The notes below the pieces were generated by a model. It was not told the origin of the DNA. It worked only from the letters and a program-made list of their open reading frames with translations, and did not search any database. A stretch of 64,000 nt of DNA, from positions 2,761,272 to 2,825,271 of the forward strand of contig JADWOT020000001.1 in assembly GCA_036345935.2 (NCBI GenBank), written 5' to 3'. Positions 57,097 to 64,000 of this stretch are shown here, one piece after another. How positions within the stretch are numbered: the first letter of the stretch is position 1; every line of letters starts with the position of its first letter. A program made the position numbers and the translations under genes. Source of the stretch: Taenia hydatigena. Lineage: Eukaryota; Platyhelminthes; Cestoda; Cyclophyllidea; Taeniidae.

Positions 57097-57179
57097 TGAC
57101 ATCACCACTTGGCGAAAGAGTGGAGAAATGTTTCGGGAAACACATTTGCGGTGCGTGCATGGGAATCTGTCTTGATTTT

Positions 57180-57690
57180 ATGGATGTTAGAGGAATACGA
57201 GGAAAGAATGTGTGGATGAGTGGAGGATAATAGGTGGATGGAAAAAATAAAAATGCTGGGATGTATGGAAGAAAGGATGGAATATTGAGTGGATGGGTGG
57301 GAAATGGAAGGCTTTTAAATGAAATAATAAAGGGAATAAATGTATTGCTTGGTGAATGGAACGATGGATGAATGGATAGATGGTTGGATGGACGATTGAA
57401 AGAATGAGAGGTTGAATTGAGGATGGGTAAAGAGATGAAATATTGGGAAGGTTGATGAGTGGATGAAAGAGGGAAAGAACGAAGGAATTAGTAAATCAAT
57501 GGAGAATCGGTTGAAGGAGTGTATGGATTGATGGATGAATGAATGAATAAATGAAAGAAAGAATGAATGGATGATTGGATGAGTGGATGGAGGAATGTTG
57601 GATGAGTGGTGAGAATGGGTGGATGTAGAGATTAGTGCAAGGCAGGATGAATGTGGTGGGTGCGTGAATGGAAAGTTGGATGGACTGATG
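57180..57690. repeat. TGGA/TGAA degenerate minisatellite
   Basis: Related to 2.23-2.86 kb in the same orientation. Confidence 0.8.
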
Positions 57691-57691
57691 A

Positions 57692-58134
57692 ATGATGAGT
57701 GTGGGGAAGTGTGAAGGAGTTTGTGGGAGAGTGGAGCAGTGTTTGGTCTGTTGGACTTGCAGATGGAGGCTTCGATGCGCATGGATGATGTTATGGTTTT
57801 GCCGCTCACTTGCCAATGCCCATTCTTTCTCTTCGTCTCTCTTATCGGTTTTGCTGATGAGTTGCTTCAGTGCACGTAGGTGACCAGAAACCAACTGTAA
57901 GTCCTCACTGCGAAGCCCACGAGATCCAACCAATCTGTGGTTTTCGGTAAATGTCCCTCCAGTCACCTGTTGTAGTCTGAGGCGACGACAGCTTATGAAG
58001 TGCATTTCTTGCACGTGCATTGTGTGAACACACCTAACACACCTGTTTGGTATTGTATGATAACCGTGTGGCTTGTGATGCAGAATGGCTTTGCGTCCCT
58101 CGCAGTCAAACAAAGGACCACCTGTACGCTGCAC
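57692..58134 (-). CDS. unidentified His/Cys-containing protein segment, copy 2
   Basis: The minus frame is open for about 148 non-repetitive codons, starting near RTGGPLFDCEGRKAILHHKP, through HTIPNRCVRCVHTMHVQEMH, SCRRLRLQQVTGGTFTENHR and LRSEDLQLVSGHLRALKQLI to a charged helix-like SKTDKRDEEKEWALASERQN. It then runs into minisatellite. CVRC, paired His and several Cys hint at metal binding. A related shorter frame lies at 11470-11748. No start, splice sites or family were established, and it may be one exon or a remnant. Confidence 0.4.
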
Positions 58135-58319
58135 GAATCCCAGTTGTTTACGGTGGACGCAATTGTCCTTCCACTCAAGGCGAACCGCTCTGCGTCACCC
58201 AACTCGAGAGTGAGGCTAGGCAAAGCCATTTGACAAACACCCACTTGTGGTCAAGTAGGCAGGAAGGCGACGGCTCTTTGATCTCACCACACCATCCACG
58301 AGGCCTTCTTCCCGCATTG

Positions 58320-59110
58320 AGTAGTGCCCTACACACAAATAGCACATCGCAATAAGAGAGGCATGCCATCCAATTGAGGCCTCATATTTCCACCATGTTT
58401 AGTGCAGTGGTTACCGCGTCTGCTTTGCGGAATGGAGGAGCATGATGTAGGACGAAATGGAATGAAGACAGATAATGATTGCGACCAGGGTGACTGCTTT
58501 TAGGGACAGCATTATGCTCCATTCGGAAAGGCTCTAGTTGTCCCAAGCTCTGATTTCCTTGCTGACTGGTACTGCAGCACTGTAGCATCTACCTGTCCTA
58601 ACACACAAACTTTATATTCCTAAGCTTCTCCTCCTCGCAGCATCAAAGCTAACCACCCATTAAAGCTACTACTTTGTCTCCGCCTCATACATTTCGTTTG
58701 ATGACCACCAAGTATCTTCAGTCCTTGAGCTGAAAATGCTTCGAAGAACCGCCTACTGCATGCCCTCCTCCCACCACCATTTTGACCTCTTGTCTATCAA
58801 CACCATTATCCCACGAAAAATAACTTGTTGCGTATAATTCATCTTGTTATCCTACCAACGAGGAATGCTTGATCTGTTCTACATAAATTGGTTTTACTTG
58901 TATGGAAGAAGGCGTGTATCTGTGAGGATGGCAATGGAGTGTGTGGGAGACTACCGGAGAAGGATTGTCATCCGTCAACTGACTGCCATGGAATGGCACC
59001 CGAGAGCTGCGGTGTATGAAGTCAATGTTAAGTCAAGTATTGTCCCTACGATCATTTGCCTACGAGTGCCGAAGTCGGGGGCGAATATCATGTGTAAGGC
59101 ATTTTTCCAC
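58320..59110 (+). repeat. repeat R1 and flank, copy
   Basis: Same orientation as 2.87-3.56 kb. The frame at 58844-59113 with WHPRAAVYEVN is the most complete version of the short peptide conserved in R1 copies. Confidence 0.5.
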
Positions 59111-59123
59111 TAACCACACCCTG

Positions 59124-59520
59124 TCATGATGACAAGGCAGAGGTGTGATTTCTACTTAGATGTAGCTGAGTAGACGGCTTTATTCCACGAGGGGCAGGCA
59201 GGTGTGGTTTAAGAAAGTTGAATGTTCTTGGAGAGATGCAGGGTCTGCTGCGGAGAATTCTGAAGTGACACACTGATGTGTGGATTGTGCTGTCACTAAT
59301 AAAGTGCAAAATATTTGCTTCACGCATGACAACCTGATGAGAAGTGGCCTATGGAATTGCGTGTAGCGGAATTCTGGTGAGTATAGGAAGGAGTATTCTC
59401 GGTGGATGCAGCACTTCTCAGGCAACATTGGCACACACACACACACACACACACGCACTAACCACATCTATTCAGCCAATCACCAGAGAGGACATTTACA
59501 GCCTTAGTTAAGCCCGATGC
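59124..59520 (-). pseudogene. galactokinase-associated intron fragment
   Basis: A segment with FNFLKPHLPAPRGIKPSTQL on the minus strand corresponds to sequence that follows the AEHEW exon in copies A, C and D (FNCLKPHVPAPRPIKPSTHL). It includes a (CA)n tract at about 59431-59456. No kinase motif is present. Confidence 0.4.
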
Positions 59521-59930
59521 AGTTGAAGGGCAGTTCGTAACTCGAGGCCACACAATTAGGTGTAAGTGAAAAACACTGCGTCAGGAGAGAGCGTTGGAGG
59601 GCCACACGATACACTGTTATGCCTTTCCATTGCTCGCGAGGGTGGAGGTGGCAGTTTCAAATGCACTTTCCTCCAACCTCGTGACTGAGGCTAATTCCAC
59701 TGACGTGAGGTAATCCGGCGATTGTGTTTGCGAAAATAATACTAATCTATCGCCTTTTAGTGTGTTTTGAACTCCCTTTAAGGCTAATTTACGCATTCTG
59801 TTGGATCAGCAAATGCGTTCTCTGCCAATGGAAGGCTTTGCCTCAGAAAGAGATAGTTCAAGTGTGGAAAGGGAAAGTAGTGAGAACAGATGACTGAATC
59901 AAGGGCAAGTATAGAGTGTTTGAATGAACA
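59520..59930. other. stretch without recognisable feature
   Basis: Nothing recognised. Confidence 0.4.
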
Positions 59931-59934
59931 TTGC

Positions 59935-59980
59935 TCCTCCTCCTCCTCCTCCTCCTCCTCCTCCTCCTCCTCCTCTTCAT
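59935..59980 (+). repeat. (CTC)n microsatellite
   Basis: About 13 CTC units; the poly-Ser frame across it is an artefact. Confidence 0.9.
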
Positions 59981-60159
59981 CCTCCCCCTTTTCCTACTCC
60001 TCATTCTCCTCGTGCTATTCAGCATCTAAACGGATGGAAAATTTAAAATGTTTAGACACAAACACGCGTTATTTTCCACTTTGGCATTTACCGCGTATAT
60101 TTTTCCAGTGATGGACAGCGCCGCACCTAACACGAGTTGGACAGTCGTCATGCGTCCTC

Positions 60160-60600
60160 ATACACCATCAACATACGTTCATGTGCCTTGTGGAATAAGG
60201 CCGTTCATTCAGCTACATCCAAGTAGAAAGCACATCTGTGCCTTGTTGGCATGACAAGATGTGGACGGTGGAGGGATGCCAAGGCGACGTGATCAAGCGT
60301 GAGGCAGATTTCATGTCGGTGAAGTAGTCATGGTTGTACTTACTTCCTTGCTCAATGAACTGCTGCCCTGGTGAGCTGAACGCGACACTTCCCTTCCATA
60401 GTACTTCATGCACTCAAGATTCTACCGATTTCGCAGTTTTGTACTTTTCCTCTCGCCATCTTGCCCTTTTGTTTAAAGTGCGAATCCATTTGAGTGCTGC
60501 CCTTCAATTGCCGCAGCACTAATTGCATCACACTGCGCCAAGCGTGAGTGAGACAATGATGAACCGACTGTGATATCATCGACACCACATTCTGTGAATA
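60160..60600 (+). other. galactokinase-intron-like fragment and unassigned sequence
   Basis: 60.19-60.25 kb reads IRPFIQLHPSRKHICALLA, a diverged form of the segment at 59.2 kb in the opposite orientation. The rest is unassigned. Confidence 0.3.
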
Positions 60601-61500
60601 GAGCAAAGAAATACATGGGCAGTTGGATGAATAGATGGATGGGTGGAAGGACAAAGGAATGAAAAGTAGAAGAAGTGAATGCAATATGGTAGTCATCAAC
60701 AAAATATGCGTTTCAGGTAGTTGAAATGCGTGAATAGTAGACATGAGTCAAAGGGAGTCCGCATTAGTGTGGTGAGTATGAGGAGGAAGCCCACCAAAGC
60801 AGAGGAGCTCTTCACGGGAAATGCCCACTTCATCCATGTCACCCACCCGACTGGTGTGATTCTGCCACCTTCTCATTGCACGGTCCACTTCACTCACCCA
60901 CTTCTGCTGGTGTCACGACGTTTCCTCTATCTGCATGATGAGGTCGAGTGAGAGGCCCCAAATCAAGGACCATCGAAATGGAATGGGGAGGCCATTGTGT
61001 GTGGAATGCACGTTTGTGTGTTTGGTGAGCGATTGGGTGCAGAGTGGTGTTAAGCGATTGTCTGCTGGGTTGGAAGTCTTCTCAGTATCAGTGGAACGAC
61101 TGTTTACTGGTTGGATGAATGAATGGTTGAATTGGGGTTGAAGAGATGGGTGGATGTGGGTGTGAATGGGCAAGTGGATTGGTGGATGAAGTGATAGAAG
61201 TAGTGAAAACTACTGGGAGGATGGGTTGATGGTTTGGTGGATGGATGGATGGAAGTGTAGGTTGAATATGGGAGGGAAATAGATGGATGGACAAAGAAGT
61301 GCACATACGATTGATTGAAGAGCGGTTGACTAAACAATTTGAAGACTGCAAGACTCTGGCTGAAGTGATTGTTCGCAAGGACGAATGGGATGGACGATGG
61401 ATGGACGTTTGCGTGGTGGGATATAAATTGCGTAGAGGATGAATGTCTACGTGGTTGAATGGAAGGAAGAAATGATGCGTGTGGGGTCGATTCCATGGGG
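60600..61500 (-). repeat. block F, copy 3
   Basis: 60.91-61.27 kb matches 31.86-32.25 kb. An R4-like fragment lies at 60.75-60.91 kb. TGGA-rich. Confidence 0.55.
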
Positions 61501-61506
61501 ATGTGT

Positions 61507-61546
61507 ATGCGTGTGTGAGTGTGTGTGTGTGTGTGTGTGTGGGGAT
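61507..61546 (+). repeat. (TG)n microsatellite
   Basis: TG tract with a few interruptions. Confidence 0.85.
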
Positions 61547-61711
61547 GGGAGATCGGAGAAGGGATGAGCGCACCCACAATGAATAGGGCTTCAGTGCATC
61601 GGTCCAAATAAGCGCCAACCAACGTCACTGCCTCGCCTCCTACCACTGCCCACCTCGAAGGTGCTCTCTAACACCCACTCCTCGCACATCACATCACCAT
61701 CGTCCACCTCA

Positions 61712-61780
61712 CCACACACCCCACCCCACCCCACCCCACTCCACCCCACCCCACCCACCCCATCCCAACCTTCCAACCTT
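61712..61780 (+). repeat. (CCCCA)n-type tract
   Basis: CCCCACCCCA repeats. With the following AACCTTCTTGCAACGATCACC it pairs inverted with 63.89-63.96 kb. Confidence 0.8.
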
Positions 61781-61812
61781 CTTGCAACGATCACCATCTT
61801 ACCACATGCTCT

Positions 61813-61818
61813 TTTAAT
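61813..61818 (-). promoter_or_regulatory. polyadenylation signal variant ATTAAA
   Basis: About 57 nt past the stop of the acidic copy 6 gene. Confidence 0.4.
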
Positions 61819-61874
61819 TGGGGAAAAATAGTCGCTACAATTCAGCGGGTCAGGTCACTCAACGAACCTCGCTC

Positions 61875-62168
61875 TCACTTCTTCGAATCCTCCTCGAAAA
61901 ATTTACCCCAGTCTTCCTCTTCCTCTTCCTCCTCATCCTGCCCATGCTTTTCGCCTTTCTTCTCGCCTCCCTCTTGAGGTACGTCCAATCCTGTGTCGCC
62001 ATCTTCATCATCATATTCGTCATAGTCGTGATTGTGGTCGCCCTCGCCTTCATCTTCCCCCTCCTTCTTCAGATCAGTGGCAGTGAGAGTGGGATTGGGT
62101 CTGGCCTTCACCCAAACAACAACCAACATCACCACGAGCAGAGCCACGAACGTGTACGACGACTTCAT
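61875..62168 (-). CDS. small secreted acidic protein, copy 6
   Basis: Single exon, 97 residues. Residues 1-23 are a signal peptide ([11 protein letters not shown]..., Trp-Val-Lys-Ala). The mature chain starts RPNPTLTATDLKKEGEDEGE, has NHDYDEYDDEDGDTGLDV and ends with eight Glu/Asp and DWGKFFEEDSKK. It joins features of both subtypes: the DYDEYDDE core of the 2/10/57-kb group and the KFF-containing end of the palindrome pair. The start is set by alignment and by TATATAAG at 62215-62222 (minus). The function is unknown. Confidence 0.7.
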   Translation of the reverse strand: MKSSYTFVALLVVMLVVVWVKARPNPTLTATDLKKEGEDEGEGDHNHDYDEYDDEDGDTGLDVPQEGGEKKGEKHGQDEEEEEEEDWGKFFEEDSKK

Positions 62169-62214
62169 GTCTGGTCTTCGGTTGATGACCATGACGCCTT
62201 CCCATTTGCTGCAC

Positions 62215-62222
62215 CTTATATA
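62215..62222 (-). promoter_or_regulatory. TATA box of acidic copy 6
   Basis: TATATAAG 46-53 nt before the ATG. The upstream GGGTCAAGG-type element is weakened here (GTGAAGGTC). Confidence 0.55.
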
Positions 62223-62329
62223 CCAGGTTGCGTTGACCTTCACCAATTCACCGACGCATCGCATAGGCTGCAATCGTCCTCCCGCCTCCGTCCTACTACT
62301 AAACACACATTAAGAGCATGAGCATTGCA

Positions 62330-63110
62330 TTTCACTCCAACAAAATTGCATTTCAAACTTCCAACAACATCTTTTCTTCGCCAACTTTACGTGTTTTCGT
62401 AATGCGCAATTTATTCACACATAAATCAAATTGCAAAATTAGGTGCAATTCAGAGCTAAATATATTATACTTCAATGAACAAGATATAGCAAAGTGGTTT
62501 GAACCCTCCTTATTTTCCCAGTTGGAATTTTCACTGTTATTTTTTCGATTGCTTTGTCATGCGCTCAAGTCTAATTCATGTTGCGTCCTCAGGTGACATT
62601 GGTAAAGTGGCGAGCCTTTGGGAGTGAAATAAGACACTTTATCCTCTCCTTCATTGCAAGTTACCTCATTTGAAGAGATTCGCCTCTTCCTTGTGCTACT
62701 GCCTTTGTTTAGCGCATGTGTTTCGATGTTTCGTGTGGCACTTTTGGTTGCACAAATTGATTGTTCAGTGAGGTGAAATGTGGCTGTTTACAAAGGCGGT
62801 CGTCAGGAGTTGGCTGGCCACCTTAGTCTTGCATCCACGTTAGGTGATTGCACTTGTCACTTTGTACTGTGCTGCATTGTCTCTCCATCGTTTCCTTTTT
62901 ATGTACTCGCTTTTATTCTGCCTTTCTTACTGTGCGGCAGACACTAGCATTCCTGCTGCATGTCTCACTTCATTTGTTATTTTGTGTCACTGTATAAAGT
63001 ACATCATTTCGTGGCTTCTCTCTGTAGTCTTACATTTAGAGTGATTGGTTTCTTACTTGCTGCAGTTTGTGTGAATTTCAAGCATGTTTTAGCTGTTTTC
63101 TGGTGATGTC
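62330..63110 (+). repeat. dispersed repeat R3, diverged copy
   Basis: CATGCGCTCAAGTC, AGGTGACATTGG and GAGGTGAAATGTGGCTGTTT match the other R3 copies in order, with more divergence. Confidence 0.5.
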
Positions 63111-63890
63111 GCAATCCATCCTTCCATCCATCCTTTCTCTCAACCACCGCCACACTCCACTCTAAAACAGTCTCTCCAATCCTCCATCTTTCCATACACC
63201 CATTCATCCTTCTAAACTCCAATTCAGTCAGACGTACGTAGCCATTAATTTATTTGGTCTAACTTTATTCGATCAGTCAAGTGTTCACTATCATGTCAAT
63301 CCACATCAGTGCTTTTCCTTATACAACCTATGCATTCACATACGCATCCAACAATCCATCCAACCATCAATCTATTCATCCACGCATTCGCATAACCCAT
63401 TTCTACTTGTTTATCCACCCACCTCTTCATTCGTGATTACGTCCGTGCCCATTCCTTCCAGGCACAATCCATCCATCCATTCATCCATTTATCCGTCCAT
63501 CAGGTCACTTCCACCATTTACATCCTTCCCTCCGTGCATCCACTCCCAAATGCTCCCCTCCATCCTCCAACCCACCACCCCGAATGCATTCTCCGTGATT
63601 ACGATGGTCCTGTATGTAGTTGCCCTTCTGATCTGGTAAATATTTGCAGCCTAAATGTAGTCGTTTGCAAGCGTTTTTGCAACTCCAGACTAATGATCCA
63701 CTTTACTGACCACAAAGCACAGCATCCAGTACAGCAGTCATCCCTCACATTCCGCCTCAGCATTCCTTTCTTTCAGCCTTGCCAAACCGTGTTTTGGAAA
63801 CTCTCACCCTACCCAGATTAACGACGGTGAACAAATGAAGATTAGAGTGATTGACGATAGTTCCAGATTATGGAAGCCTCGTGACACCGG
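63110..63890 (+). repeat. inverted partner of 55.50-56.33 kb
   Basis: Includes CATC-rich sequence and the conserved ACCTAC/CAGATTA flank. Also a direct relative of 12.5-13.06 kb. Low-complexity frames only. Confidence 0.65.
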
Positions 63891-64000
63891 CACCAACGGT
63901 GATCGTTGCAAGAAGGTTGGATGATTGAAGGGTGAGTGGGGTTAAGAGGGGTGGGGTGGGGTGTTTGTGCTTACACACCTCAAATTATCCCTCCCGTTTA
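63891..64000 (-). repeat. GGGGT tract and inverted partner of 61.71-61.80 kb
   Basis: GGTGATCGTTGCAAGAAGGTTGG and GGGGTGGGGTGGGG mirror the sequence at 61.71-61.80 kb; the window ends here. Confidence 0.6.

Noticed and set aside
59890..60110. Poly-Ser protein at 59.89-60.11 kb
   Set aside because: The Ser run is a CTC microsatellite and nothing around it is conserved.
1..64000. tRNA, rRNA and spliced-leader genes
   Set aside because: No cloverleaf-like A and B boxes, rRNA cores or Sm-site-bearing leader sequence were recognised by eye. A tRNAscan or Infernal run would settle it.

Overview
This window reads as nuclear DNA of a parasitic flatworm, most likely a taeniid tapeworm (inference). 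It is sparse in genes and rich in degenerate TGGA/CATC minisatellite. Introns are short (30-118 nt where they can be placed), and two copies of a TRIM-type LTR element resemble those described from taeniids. There is no bacterial-style gene packing. Most long open frames are low-complexity His-Pro-Ser-Ile or Met-Asp-Gly-Trp translations of the minisatellite and are not genes.

Layout. 1-12.5 kb: tandem segmental duplications with two members of a small secreted acidic protein family (1837-2112, 10051-10272) and a broken galactokinase copy (about 5.6-7.8 kb). 12.5-22.2 kb: more paralogous blocks, with a degenerate galactokinase copy (14.2-15.1 kb), a solo LTR (18200-18426) and a more complete galactokinase copy (20.2-22.8 kb). 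22241-34762 and 35840-48416: two near-identical inverted arms of about 12.5 kb around a 1077-bp spacer. Each arm holds one TRIM element, at least three unidentified intron-containing genes (called X, Y and Z here), one acidic secreted-protein gene and tetranucleotide microsatellites. About 48.9-56.0 kb continues the inverted relationship with 22.2-12.5 kb at lower identity and with large indels, so the whole imperfect palindrome spans about 43 kb. 56.2-64 kb: blocks in direct orientation to 1-3.5 kb and 31.7-33.1 kb, two further acidic genes (56743-57003, 61875-62168), and a second inverted pair (about 55.5-56.3 versus 63.1-63.9 kb).

Recognisable biology. Galactokinase (Leloir pathway) occurs as at least five broken copies, recognised from the AEHEWAGSPSGLMDQ segment, the HVYTDNQRVLHAL segment and an eroded C-terminal GGGFGG-type motif. 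None is complete. The acidic secreted family shares a cleavable signal peptide, a TATA box and an upstream element. Gene Z in the right arm has a complete seven-exon reading frame (196 codons), while its left-arm twin carries a 20-nt deletion and a 1-nt insertion. Together the window looks like a repeatedly duplicated and inverted, possibly subtelomeric, gene-amplification region. All homology calls were made by eye without database searches.
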